A stretch of 64,000 nucleotides of DNA. Origin: DTHT01 sp037444625. GTDB taxonomy: Bacteria; Acidobacteriota; Terriglobia; Bryobacterales; Bryobacteraceae. This document shows positions 7,203 to 16,647 of this stretch, piece after piece. Location: assembly GCA_037444625.1 (NCBI GenBank), contig JBBIMA010000021.1:1-64000 (forward strand), written 5' to 3'. The translations under genes were made by a program, and so were the position numbers. Position 1 is the first letter of the stretch; each line of letters starts with the position of its first letter. The notes under the pieces were generated by a model. It did no database searches. It was not told where the DNA came from and worked only from the letters and a program-made list of their open reading frames with translations.

Positions 7203-8143
7203 TTTTGCTCCTTGATGAACTCGATTAAGGCGGCGATTTCGCGCTCCCGGAGCAAGCCCTGAAAGGTAGGCATCACGGGTTGGAAGCCGGCCACCACCTT
7301 AGCCTGGGGTTGCAGGATGGACTCGCGAAGGTAATTCTCGTCGGCCGGAACGCTTCGGCCGTCGGCCAAGCGGACCGGGCGCCCGAAAACTCCCCGGAAG
7401 CTGGGGCCTTCGCCCCGACTGCCGTCCAGAGAGTGGCAAGCGTCGCAGCCGTACTTGGCATAGAGCAGGCGGCCCAGTTGCGCGGCGGGCACGGCCTCGG
7501 CGCCCTCCCCGCCCTTCTCCAGCCACTGGCTGTATTCCTCCGCCCCTTGGACATGAATGGCGCCCAGCATGTCGGAGTGGCCGGTGCCGCAGAATTCGGC
7601 GCAGAGCAGGCGATGTACACCGGTTTCGGCGGCCTGGAACCACAACTGGGTGTACTTGCCGGGCAGCACGTCCTGCTTGATGCGAAAGGTCGGCACATAG
7701 AAGCTGTGAATGACGTCTTCGGAAATCATCACCAGCCTGACCGGCTTGGCGACCGGCACGTGCAGCTCGTTGATCGTGCGCAGGCCGTTGGGATACTCGA
7801 ACTGCCAGAGCCACTTTCGGCCGGTTACCTTGATTTCGAGGGCATCGGCCGGAGGAACGGCCGCGTTGATATAGCCGTGAAAGCCCCAGAAAAAGATCAC
7901 GATCACCAGGGCCAGCGGAATGACCGACCAGGCGACCTCCAGGGCGGTGTGCCGGCTGGGGGCGGCGCCTCGGGCGGCCCCCCGCGCACGCCGGTAACGA
8001 ACGACGAACCAGGCCGTCAGGCCCGCGATCAGCAAGAAGAAAAACAGCGTCAAGCCGGTCAGGAAGAGAAACAAATCGTCCACCTGCCGGGCGTAGGCCG
8101 TGCCCGCGGCCGGCATCAGCAGCTCGCGCAGCCAAGTGATCAT
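7199..8143 (-). CDS. ctaC: Cytochrome c oxidase subunit II with C-terminal cytochrome c domain
   Basis: 314 residues. Two N-terminal membrane helices (about 22-48 and 70-90) are followed by a periplasmic cupredoxin domain with the CuA site: H146, C181-AEF-C185, H189 and M192 (LLCAEFCGTGHSDML). A fused cytochrome c domain carries C233-DA-C236-H237 and a distal Met (PVMPTFQG). This CuA-plus-heme-c architecture defines caa3 oxidases. The start at 8143 (MITWLRELL) is chosen because it overlaps the upstream stop by 4 bases and begins just before the first helix; the open frame continuing upstream is the shadow of the SCO gene. Confidence 0.93.
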   Translation of the reverse strand: MITWLRELLMPAAGTAYARQVDDLFLFLTGLTLFFFLLIAGLTAWFVVRYRRARGAARGAAPSRHTALEVAWSVIPLALVIVIFFWGFHGYINAAVPPADALEIKVTGRKWLWQFEYPNGLRTINELHVPVAKPVRLVMISEDVIHSFYVPTFRIKQDVLPGKYTQLWFQAAETGVHRLLCAEFCGTGHSDMLGAIHVQGAEEYSQWLEKGGEGAEAVPAAQLGRLLYAKYGCDACHSLDGSRGEGPSFRGVFGRPVRLADGRSVPADENYLRESILQPQAKVVAGFQPVMPTFQGLLREREIAALIEFIKEQK

Positions 8144-8952
8144 CCGGAGACCTCGCCGCCGGCGCCCTTGCTCTGCCGGGCTTCCCGCCGCCACAGCCGG
8201 TAGAGGACGGTCCCCAGGGCCAGCACGCTCAGTACGCCGCCCGCCCGCATGAAATTGGTGGCGAACAGGACGTAGGACCGGGCTTGGGGATCGTAATGGA
8301 AGCAATACAGCAGCAGGCGGTCCACGCTCAAACGGGTCTTGGAACGCCCCGCCTCGGCCAGCGCCAGCCGCAGGTCCAGGGGCTTGAACTGCACGCCGTA
8401 GAGATAGCGGGATACTTTCCCTTCGGGCGTCAGGATCATGACCGCCGCGGCGTGGGCGTACTGGCGGGTGCGCGCGTCGTAACTGTAGCGGAAACCGACC
8501 TGTTCGGCCAGCTTTTTCACGTTGCCCTGATAGTCGGCGAGGAAGTGCCAACCGGGCGCGGGGCGGCCGTAACTTTCCAGGTAGACCGCCCGTTTCCGCC
8601 GCGCCAGATCGAAGGTCTCCGAGGGATCAATGCTCACGGTTACGATTTCGAAGTCCGCGCCGGGGCTTCCCGGAATCTGGCGCAGAGCGGCGGTCTGGCC
8701 GTTCAGCAGTAAGTTACAAAGCATCGGGCACGAGTAGTAGACCAGGTTCAGGATGACGGGCCGGCCCTGGTGAAAATACCGCCTGAGCGGCGCCGGGTAT
8801 CCGCTCTCCTCGGTGAATTGCAGCTCCAGGTCCACGGTCCGGCCGATCTGCTCCGTCACGCCCACGCCTTCCAGTTCGGGCGGCAGGCCCGACTGAGCCC
8901 AGGCCGCCGCGCTTGAAATCAGCGCCGCCAGCGCCGCGAATCTAACGTACAT
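8140..8952 (-). CDS. SCO1/SenC-family copper chaperone
   Basis: 270 residues. Signal peptide MYVRFAALAALISSAAAWA, thioredoxin-like domain with the copper-binding C-x3-C as YYSCPMLCN, the partner His in YAHAAAVMILTP, and one C-terminal membrane helix (about residues 228-250). It delivers copper to the CuA site of the subunit II encoded immediately downstream (4-base overlap). Start at 8952 is supported by a GGGAG site about 7 bases upstream and by the signal peptide. Overlaps the preceding small membrane protein gene by 11 bases. Confidence 0.88.
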   Translation of the reverse strand: MYVRFAALAALISSAAAWAQSGLPPELEGVGVTEQIGRTVDLELQFTEESGYPAPLRRYFHQGRPVILNLVYYSCPMLCNLLLNGQTAALRQIPGSPGADFEIVTVSIDPSETFDLARRKRAVYLESYGRPAPGWHFLADYQGNVKKLAEQVGFRYSYDARTRQYAHAAAVMILTPEGKVSRYLYGVQFKPLDLRLALAEAGRSKTRLSVDRLLLYCFHYDPQARSYVLFATNFMRAGGVLSVLALGTVLYRLWRREARQSKGAGGEVSG

Positions 8953-9280
8953 GTCTTTCTCCCTGCCCTTGTTCCGCGATGAGCAACTCCATGGCGCGGC
9001 GGACCGGGATCCGAACTCTGCCCCGCGCCTGATCCACGTAACCATAAGAGTTCAGCTCCGCGTCCTCGCGCGCCCGCAGAGCGCGCAGGTCCTCGGAGAC
9101 CGGTTGGAGCTGCTTGACGAAAACCTGTTGCTCGCGCGCCCGATCCACATAGCTCTGGAGGCCGAGAATCACGCCCGCCAGCGCGGCCAGCGTGAGCAGG
9201 CCGAAGACTGCGATCAGGCGGGCGCGCGGCTCGCTCGCATCGAAACCGGCCGGATCGGGAAGGTTCGCCTCCTCAGGCAT
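8942..9280 (-). CDS. Small single-helix membrane protein of the ACIII-caa3 operon, unassigned
   Basis: 112 residues with one hydrophobic helix (AVFGLLTLAALAGVILGLQSY, about residues 24-44). The soluble C-terminal part is predicted periplasmic and contains LNSYGYVDQARGRVRIPVRRAMELL. That tyrosine- and arginine-rich stretch resembles a segment seen in small proteins encoded between ActF and SCO in other alternative complex III operons (recalled from family context, not searched). No cofactor motif. Tightly overlapped by both neighbours (8 bases with actF, 11 with SCO), which argues for a structural or assembly role in the respiratory complex. Confidence 0.7.
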   Translation of the reverse strand: MPEEANLPDPAGFDASEPRARLIAVFGLLTLAALAGVILGLQSYVDRAREQQVFVKQLQPVSEDLRALRAREDAELNSYGYVDQARGRVRIPVRRAMELLIAEQGQGERHVR

Positions 9281-10469
9281 GGTCGAACTCCAGGGATGCG
9301 GCCAAACGGGGGTCGCCGGCCGGGACCAAGGCCGCTCTCCGCAGATGGAACCAGAAGGCCAGACCTAGCGAGCCGGCCGCCGCCCCCAGGGCGGCCGCCT
9401 CCCGCCATCCCCATACCGGCCCCGCCGGATAGAATGCCGGCGCCACCAGCCAGTAGAGATCCAGGTAATGCATGGCGAGCATCCATAGCGCCACCGCGCC
9501 CAGCCAGGCGAGGTTTCTCTTGCCCGCCCGGGAAATCAGCGCGAAAAAGGGGATCAGAAAATGACCTGCCCCGAGTAACAGGGCGACCGGGCCCCACCCG
9601 CTCCCGATTCGCATGCGGTACCAAACCGTCTCTTCGGGCAGGTTCGCGTACCAAATCAGCATGTACTGCGAGAACGCGATGTAAGCCCAAAAGACGATCA
9701 AGGCAAACAGCCACTTGCCCAGGTCGTGATAGTGATCTATGCGCACCGCGTTTTCCAGGCGTCCCGCTCGCCGGAACATGAGCAGACCGACGATCAGGGC
9801 GGCCATGAAGCCGGCGGCGCCCCCGGCGTAGAGATAGACTCCGAAGACGGTCGAGTACCAGTGCGGCGTCAGCGACATGATCCAATCGAAGGCGGCGAAG
9901 GTCACCGTGACGACGGCCAGAACCAGCCCCCCCGCGCTCCAGCGCGCCGCCGAGCGCAAGGCAGCGGGGCCGGCGCCGCGATCCAAGGCCAGCGACAAGC
10001 CGTGCAGCCTTCGGCTGAACAAAGACCAGATGAGGAGGTAGACGGCCGCCCGGAGCAGGAAGGCCGCCGGGTTCAAGTAGAGCTGCTTGCCGCTCAGGAG
10101 GGGATCGGCGGCCGCATCGGCATGGCTCCACTGGTAAAGCAAAGGGATGTTGAAGGCCACCGGCAGGAACAGGAGGGCCGCGGCCGGCAGCGTCGCCATG
10201 CTGTTTTCGGCGATGCGCCGGCAGGTGACGCTCCAGACCGCCCCGCTCAGATGCTGCACCATCACGAAGAACCATGCCCCCAGGGCCAGGGTCAAGAAAT
10301 ACAGGAAGGCGATCAGGTAGGCGACCGCCATGCGTTTGGGCTCGGCCGCATAACCCAGAGCGCAGGCGCCCCAGCCGGCCAGAGCCAGAGCGGCCAGGCG
10401 GTTGCGCCCGCGCTTCCAGCTAGCCGGTTCGAGCTGATACTGTTGCCGGAGGGCTTCCGAGGCTTTCAT
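9273..10469 (-). CDS. actF: Alternative complex III, membrane subunit ActF
   Basis: 398-residue polytopic protein with about ten hydrophobic segments, matching the quinol:cytochrome c oxidoreductase ActF family (ActC paralogue without the quinol site). The region IVFWAYIAFSQYMLIWYANLPEET is the recognisable family motif. The start at 10469 (MKASEALRQQ) overlaps the actE stop by 4 bases; the frame upstream of it lacks coding character. Anchors the complex and interacts with ActC and the lipoprotein cytochromes. Confidence 0.9.
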   Translation of the reverse strand: MKASEALRQQYQLEPASWKRGRNRLAALALAGWGACALGYAAEPKRMAVAYLIAFLYFLTLALGAWFFVMVQHLSGAVWSVTCRRIAENSMATLPAAALLFLPVAFNIPLLYQWSHADAAADPLLSGKQLYLNPAAFLLRAAVYLLIWSLFSRRLHGLSLALDRGAGPAALRSAARWSAGGLVLAVVTVTFAAFDWIMSLTPHWYSTVFGVYLYAGGAAGFMAALIVGLLMFRRAGRLENAVRIDHYHDLGKWLFALIVFWAYIAFSQYMLIWYANLPEETVWYRMRIGSGWGPVALLLGAGHFLIPFFALISRAGKRNLAWLGAVALWMLAMHYLDLYWLVAPAFYPAGPVWGWREAAALGAAAGSLGLAFWFHLRRAALVPAGDPRLAASLEFDHA

Positions 10470-11020
10470 CGCAACTGGCTCCTGAGCTCCGGCGGCACGT
10501 CGTCCGTGGTCGCCCAGGCGGCGCGCTGCAAGGCGCGCACGTAAGCCACGATGGCCCAGCGGTCGCGCTCCGGAATCTGGAAGCGATAGGGCGGCATCGT
10601 GCGCCTGCCCTGGGTGATGGTGTCGAAGATCTCGCCGTCGCTGATCTGCCGCAGCCGGGGCTCGCGCAGATCGGTCGGCGCCCAGGCGCCGCGGAGGGCG
10701 ACCATGCCCCGGCCCGACCCGGTGCGATCGTGACAAGGAGCGCAGTAGATGTCGTAGCGCTCGCGGCCGCGCTCGAGCAGTTCGAGGCTCAACGGGGAGG
10801 GGTTGCGCGACGGCGTTGCGGTCTCGGCCAGCGTGCCGCGCGCCACCGTGCCGGGGACCGGCGGGCGCGTCATGCGCCGGTCAGCGAAGAAGTTCGTTTC
10901 GCCCTGCACGCGGAACTTGGGTTGCCGGTCCATGTCGGGGATGAACTCGAGCGGCGGCTTGCGCGTCGTTCCTCCGCAGCCTGCCAGCACCATGACGCCC
11001 AACAACCAGGCGGACCGCAT
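10466..11020 (-). CDS. actE: Alternative complex III, mono-heme cytochrome c lipoprotein ActE
   Basis: 184 residues. Lipoprotein signal with lipobox VLAGC (lipidated Cys15), a proline-rich linker, then a class I cytochrome c domain with C93-AP-C96-H97 and a distal Met region (RRTMPPYRFQIPERDRWAIVAY). In this complex it is the likely exit point for electrons, here probably to the heme c of subunit II. The start overlaps the actD stop by one base (TAATG), which fixes the N-terminus; the open frame upstream is an actD shadow. Confidence 0.9.
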   Translation of the reverse strand: MRSAWLLGVMVLAGCGGTTRKPPLEFIPDMDRQPKFRVQGETNFFADRRMTRPPVPGTVARGTLAETATPSRNPSPLSLELLERGRERYDIYCAPCHDRTGSGRGMVALRGAWAPTDLREPRLRQISDGEIFDTITQGRRTMPPYRFQIPERDRWAIVAYVRALQRAAWATTDDVPPELRSQLR

Positions 11021-11564
11021 TACTCCTCCAGAACCTCGGCCTGCCGGCCGCCCAGGGAACGCAACGCCTCCAGGGCCCGTTCGGGCTGGAAATGCGGGCC
11101 GTCGCTTTCCACGATCAACAGGAAGCCGTCGTCGCTGGCGCGGCGAAAACGCGAATGCCGGAGGCTGGGGTGGTAGAGCCGGGGCAGCCCGTTCAGCGCC
11201 AACATGCCGAGCACGGCCGCGAAGGAGGCCAGCAGGACCGCCAGCTCGAAGGCCACCGGCACCGAAACCTCGAGGGCGAAGAACGGCTTGCCCCCGATGA
11301 CCAGCGGGTAGGCCACGCTGCCCGTCCACCATTGCAGCAGCAAGGCGCCGGCGGCGCCGGCCACCCCGGCCGCCAGCGCGACCCAACCCAAGGGCGAGCG
11401 CCGCAGGCCCAGGGCCTGCTCGATCCCGTGGACGGGAAACGGCGTGCAAGCGTCCAACCGCGCATAACCTCGCCGCCGCAACTCGCGCAGCGCATGGAGC
11501 AATCGGGCAGCGTCTTCGAACTCGGCCGCCACACCGTAAACGGAGGAGCCCGACGGCCCGCCTG

Positions 11565-11568
<4 letters not shown>
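11020..11568 (-). CDS. actD: Alternative complex III, subunit ActD (DUF3341)
   Basis: 182 residues. A cytoplasmic N-terminal part contains YGVAAEFEDAARLLHALRELRRRGY, split here as YGVAAEFEDA and LRELRRRGY, then CTPFPVHGIEQALGL. Two membrane helices follow (about 72-92 and 114-138), then a short C-terminal domain with HSRFRRASDDGFLL. These are the hallmarks of DUF3341/ActD. Start at 11568 overlaps the actC stop by 4 bases. No cofactor; structural subunit at the cytoplasmic side. Confidence 0.88.
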
Positions 11569-12923
<1,355 letters not shown>

Positions 12924-12925
12924 AA

Positions 12926-15841
12926 CTAACTGCTCTCCAGGCCTTCCAGTTCGGGATTTGGGTTGCGCAACTTCGCCAGATAGGAGGTGCGGGGGCGCGT
13001 GTTCAGCTCGCCCAGCAGGGAGTAATTGCGCGGATCCCGCTTGAGCCGCGAGACCCGGCTTTCGGGATCGTTCAAATCCCCGAAAACGATCGCTTCCGCG
13101 GGACAGGTCTGCTGGCAGGCGGTGAGGATCTCGCCGTCGCGCAGCGGCCGCCGGCCTTCGGCCTTGGCCTGGATCCTCTTTTCCTCGATCCGCTGCACGC
13201 AGTAAGTGCACTTCTCCATGACGCCCCGCATGCGCACCGTCACATCGGGGTTATAGGCCATTTTGTGGATTTCCTCGAGGCCTTTGTGGTAATCCAGGAA
13301 ATTGAACCGCCGCACTTTGTACGGGCAGTTATTCGCGCAGTAGCGCGTGCCGATGCAGCGGTTGTAAGTCATATCGTTCAGGCCTTCCGGGCTGTGGTTG
13401 GTGGCGGCCACCGGACAGACCGTTTCGCAGGGCGCCATTTCGCACTGCTGGCAGGCGACCGGCTGCCAGACGACCTGCGGGTCGTCCTCCCCTCCGGCGT
13501 AGTAGCGGTCCAGCCGGATCCAGTGCATTTCGCGGCCTCGCCGCACCTGCTCCTTGCCCACGATGGGGATGTTGTTTTCGGCCTGGCAGGCCAGCAGGCA
13601 GGCGTTGCAGCCGATGCAGGCGTTCAGGTCCACCGCCATGCCCCACTGGTGACCCTGCGTATAGGCGTGTTCCCGGAAGAGAGAGAAGCGCTCGACCTTG
13701 GGTCCTTCCCGAGCGGTGAAATCGGGGTTCCGGCGGAACTCATCGAGCGTCGCCTCGCGCACCAGCGGGCGGCCCTCCATGCTGTGGTGCTCCTGAGTGA
13801 CGGCCAAGGGATACTTCCGGCCCAGTTTGCTGAGGCGCAGCCCGGCCGGGTGCGGGGAAGGGCCGCCCAAGCGCAGCGGATAGGCGTTGTGGCCGATGCC
13901 CCGGCCGACGCGCCCGCAGCGCAGGCGCCCGTAGCCCAGCGTCAGCGAGACCGCGCCGTCGGCGTGGCCCGGCTGGATCCACACCGGCATGACGATCCGC
14001 CGGCCGGCTCGCTCGAGCGCCGCCAGATCGCCCGCTTCCAGGCCCAACCGCCGGGCGGTGGCGGGACTGATCAGCGCGGCGTTGTCCCAGGTCAGCTTGG
14101 TAATGGGCTCGGGCGCCTCCTGAAGCCAGCCGTTGTTGGCGAAGCGGCCGTCGTAAGTGGAGGCGCTGGGCAGGAAGGTAACTTCGAGTTCTTCGCCGGC
14201 CGGAAGCGGCGCCGCCAACAGAGCGCGCAGGCGAGGCTCGTCCAGGACCGGCCGAACCGCCGGGAACGCCGTTTCGGGGATCACCCCGTCGTGCAAGCTG
14301 CGCTGCCAGAGCCGTTCCGCATCCCCCTTGGGCCAACGCGCCGTCCAGTAATCGCGCACCAGGTCGTAGGCGCGTTGCCTGGGATGGCCCGCGATCCACG
14401 CCGCCAGCTCTCCGGCCGTCTTGCCCCCGAACAGCGGCTCGATCAGGGGCTGCTGAATGGAGGCGGTTCCGTCGAGGGCCCGGCCGTCGCCCCAGGATTC
14501 CAGGAAGTGGGCCTCGGGCACGTGCCAGGAGGCCAATGCCGCGGTTTCGTCCGCCTCCGGCCCCAGATGAATGCTGACCGGCGCCTTCCGCATCACCGTG
14601 GAGAAATCCAGGTCCGCGGGCGCGTCGTAGACCGGATTGCCGCCCAGGATCACCAGCGTCCGCAAGCCGCCCGAGGCCGCCTCCGCCGCCAGATCGCGCA
14701 GACCCTCCGCCTGAGTCTGAACCGGCGGTTCGGTGTAATGGACGGTTCGCCCCACGTTGCCCAGCGCGTGGTTGATCCAATGCACCAGCGCGTGCACGGC
14801 CGCGGGCTGCCGCGGGCCGGCCAGCACCAGGCAGCGGCCCGGATGCCTCCGCAAGTCGCGCGCCACCGCCTCCGCCCAGGTGCGCGGGGGGCCGGGCTGC
14901 AAGACCGGCAGCTCGCCCGCCAAGCCCAGTGCGCGCGCCAGTTCCTGCGCCAGCGCAGGGATTTCGCTGGGACGCGCGCGGCGGCGGTGGTCGGCCATGG
15001 CTCCGGTGAGGGAATACGCGGTCTCGACGACGTAGAGGCGGTTCATGCCGCCGCCGGGGGAGGAGATCCGGCGCCGCCGGGCAAAGTCCTGGATCCAGGC
15101 GGGCGCCAGGCAATCCAGCCCCAGGAAGTCGGCGTCGAGCGAGAGGATGACCTCCGCCTGATCGAGGCGAAGCTGCGGTTGAAGCGCCCGGCCGAAGGCC
15201 AGGCGGCTGCCTTCCCATTCCTGTTCCCGGCCGAGCGGCTCGTACTCGATCCAACGCGCCCGCGGGTACTTCTCCAGCAGCAGCGCCTTCAGCCGCGCCA
15301 AGGTAGGCGAGCCGATCGCAGAGCTTACCACCCACAGCCCTTCCCCGCGCCCGGCGGCCCGGAAATGGCTCGGGAGGAAACCGGCGAGTTCCTCCCAACT
15401 GGAGCGCCGGCCCTGACGGAGCACGCTGCGCGAGCGGTCCGGATCGTACAAGCCCAGGATGGCGGCCTGAGCGAAGGCGGTGGCCGCACCGCGGCTGGAA
15501 GGATGCTCCGGGTTGCCCTCGATCTTGGTCGGGCGGCCTTCGTGAGTCTCGACCAGCAGCCCGGTCGCCAGCCCCGAGAGCGTCATGATGGTGGCGTAAT
15601 AGAGCGGGCGGCCGGGCACGTAGCCTTCGATGCCGCGGCCGGCGGGCAGGATCCTCTCCGCCGGTCGCCGGCAGGCGGTGAGTCCCGCCAGACCGAAGGA
15701 AGCGGCCATCAAGCGCAGCAGCGTGCGGCGCGAACCGGTCCATTCGGATGCCAGTTGGGGAAACTCGCGCTCCAGCCATTGCCGGAATTCGGGCGAGTCC
15801 TGCCGCTGGCCCAGGCTGCGCCAGTAGCGTCTGCCGTTCAT
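12926..15841 (-). CDS. actB: Alternative complex III, iron-sulfur subunit ActB
   Basis: 971 residues. N-terminal Tat-like sequence (RRTLLRLMAASFGLAGLTAC, about residues 40-59). A long molybdopterin-oxidoreductase-like domain without evident cofactor ligands follows (about 60-720). The C-terminal ferredoxin-like domain has four Cys clusters: CIGCNACLLAC, CQQCEMAPCETVC, CIGTRYCANNC and CTYC...CQQTC. This fused MoCo-like/FeS layout is diagnostic for ActB. Start at 15841 overlaps the actA stop by 4 bases. Passes electrons from quinol at ActC towards the hemes of ActA/ActE. Confidence 0.94.
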   Translation of the reverse strand: MNGRRYWRSLGQRQDSPEFRQWLEREFPQLASEWTGSRRTLLRLMAASFGLAGLTACRRPAERILPAGRGIEGYVPGRPLYYATIMTLSGLATGLLVETHEGRPTKIEGNPEHPSSRGAATAFAQAAILGLYDPDRSRSVLRQGRRSSWEELAGFLPSHFRAAGRGEGLWVVSSAIGSPTLARLKALLLEKYPRARWIEYEPLGREQEWEGSRLAFGRALQPQLRLDQAEVILSLDADFLGLDCLAPAWIQDFARRRRISSPGGGMNRLYVVETAYSLTGAMADHRRRARPSEIPALAQELARALGLAGELPVLQPGPPRTWAEAVARDLRRHPGRCLVLAGPRQPAAVHALVHWINHALGNVGRTVHYTEPPVQTQAEGLRDLAAEAASGGLRTLVILGGNPVYDAPADLDFSTVMRKAPVSIHLGPEADETAALASWHVPEAHFLESWGDGRALDGTASIQQPLIEPLFGGKTAGELAAWIAGHPRQRAYDLVRDYWTARWPKGDAERLWQRSLHDGVIPETAFPAVRPVLDEPRLRALLAAPLPAGEELEVTFLPSASTYDGRFANNGWLQEAPEPITKLTWDNAALISPATARRLGLEAGDLAALERAGRRIVMPVWIQPGHADGAVSLTLGYGRLRCGRVGRGIGHNAYPLRLGGPSPHPAGLRLSKLGRKYPLAVTQEHHSMEGRPLVREATLDEFRRNPDFTAREGPKVERFSLFREHAYTQGHQWGMAVDLNACIGCNACLLACQAENNIPIVGKEQVRRGREMHWIRLDRYYAGGEDDPQVVWQPVACQQCEMAPCETVCPVAATNHSPEGLNDMTYNRCIGTRYCANNCPYKVRRFNFLDYHKGLEEIHKMAYNPDVTVRMRGVMEKCTYCVQRIEEKRIQAKAEGRRPLRDGEILTACQQTCPAEAIVFGDLNDPESRVSRLKRDPRNYSLLGELNTRPRTSYLAKLRNPNPELEGLESS

Positions 15842-16485
15842 CGGTGACACCCCGAGCATTGCAGCGGCGGCCGGATGCCCCGAGCGGCCATCAGTTCGCT
15901 GCCGATTTCCCGCGGATCACGTTCCGGCTGCCAGTCCAGGCGGGTCACCAGCTCCGGGGGGCGAAGATAGGGCGCCGGGTCGCGGTGGCAATCCAGGCAC
16001 CAGGCCATGCTGAGCGGGGCGACCTGGCGGACCTCGGCCATCTGATCCACCCGGCCGTGGCAGGCGGCGCAACTGACGCCCGCCAGCACGTGCGCCTGGT
16101 GGTTGAAGTGCACGTAGTCCGGGAGCCGGTGGATGCGCACCCAGGGCACCGGCCGGCCGCTCTGGTAACTCTCCCGCACCTTGGCCAGCAGAGGGCTCTG
16201 GCTCCTGACGCGCGCGTGACAGTTCATGCAAATCTCGGCGGCCGGCACCCCGGCCTGAGCGGATTGCTCCACGCCGGTGTGGCAATAGCGGCAGTCTATC
16301 CCCAGATTGCCGGCATGCAGTTTGTGGCTGTAAGGCACGGGCTGTATCGGCGAGTAACCGATTTCGGTCGCCTGCGGCCGGGAATAAAAGGAAAAAAGAG
16401 TTACAGATGCTGTTATGATCAACAGAAAAGCCGAGAAAACGATCCGCAAATTTCGATCAGCAGACCTGGTAAACGGCAAAGGCAT
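15838..16485 (-). CDS. actA: Alternative complex III, penta-heme cytochrome c ActA
   Basis: 215 residues. One N-terminal membrane helix (about residues 14-34), then a periplasmic domain with five CxxCH heme sites at C65-H69, C86-H90, C139-H143, C163-H167 and C210-H214. The first His-containing turn VPYSHKLHAGNLGIDC and the HFNHQAH segment supply likely distal ligands. First gene of the respiratory operon. The last heme motif lies at the extreme C-terminus (CSGCHR), directly before the overlapping actB start. Confidence 0.93.
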   Translation of the reverse strand: MPLPFTRSADRNLRIVFSAFLLIITASVTLFSFYSRPQATEIGYSPIQPVPYSHKLHAGNLGIDCRYCHTGVEQSAQAGVPAAEICMNCHARVRSQSPLLAKVRESYQSGRPVPWVRIHRLPDYVHFNHQAHVLAGVSCAACHGRVDQMAEVRQVAPLSMAWCLDCHRDPAPYLRPPELVTRLDWQPERDPREIGSELMAARGIRPPLQCSGCHR

Positions 16486-16509
16486 CCCCGGACGGCGGTC
16501 TCTGATTCC

Positions 16510-16538
16510 TTTCTAACATGGCGCCGAGAGGGCCGCAA
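16510..16538 (-). promoter_or_regulatory. Promoter of the ACIII-caa3 operon
   Basis: On the minus strand TTGCGG (16538-16533) and TAGAAA (16515-16510) are separated by exactly 17 bases. The -10 has a TG one base upstream (TG-T-TAGAAA), an extended -10. The ATG of actA is 24 bases downstream of the -10. This is the only good promoter seen for the 12-kb operon. It shares a 162-base intergenic region with the divergent gene at 16648. Confidence 0.5.
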
Positions 16539-16630
16539 CGAGACGCGCCCAAGGGTTTAGATGCGACCGGCTGCGGCAGGTCGCAGTATTTCGCTCCAGC
16601 GGCGCCCGGCCGCGCGGGCCGGACCCCCTC

Positions 16631-16639
16631 TGCTATAGT
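16631..16639 (+). promoter_or_regulatory. Extended -10 element before the glycosidase-like gene
   Basis: TGC-TATAGT (TG at 16631-16632, hexamer 16634-16639) ends 8 bases before the ATG at 16648, so the mRNA may be leaderless. Divergent to the act operon promoter about 95 bases away. Confidence 0.45.
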
Positions 16640-16647
16640 CGGCCGGT

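Noticed and set aside
8144..8551. N-terminal extension of oxidase subunit II
   Set aside because: The extra residues are the shadow of the SCO gene in another frame; the start at 8143 overlaps the SCO stop by 4 bases and precedes the first helix. The same reasoning was applied to actC, actD, actE and actF.
13265..15847. Open frame of about 860 codons on the plus strand opposite actB
   Set aside because: ActB on the minus strand has all four Fe-S motifs; the plus frame has none and no ribosome site.
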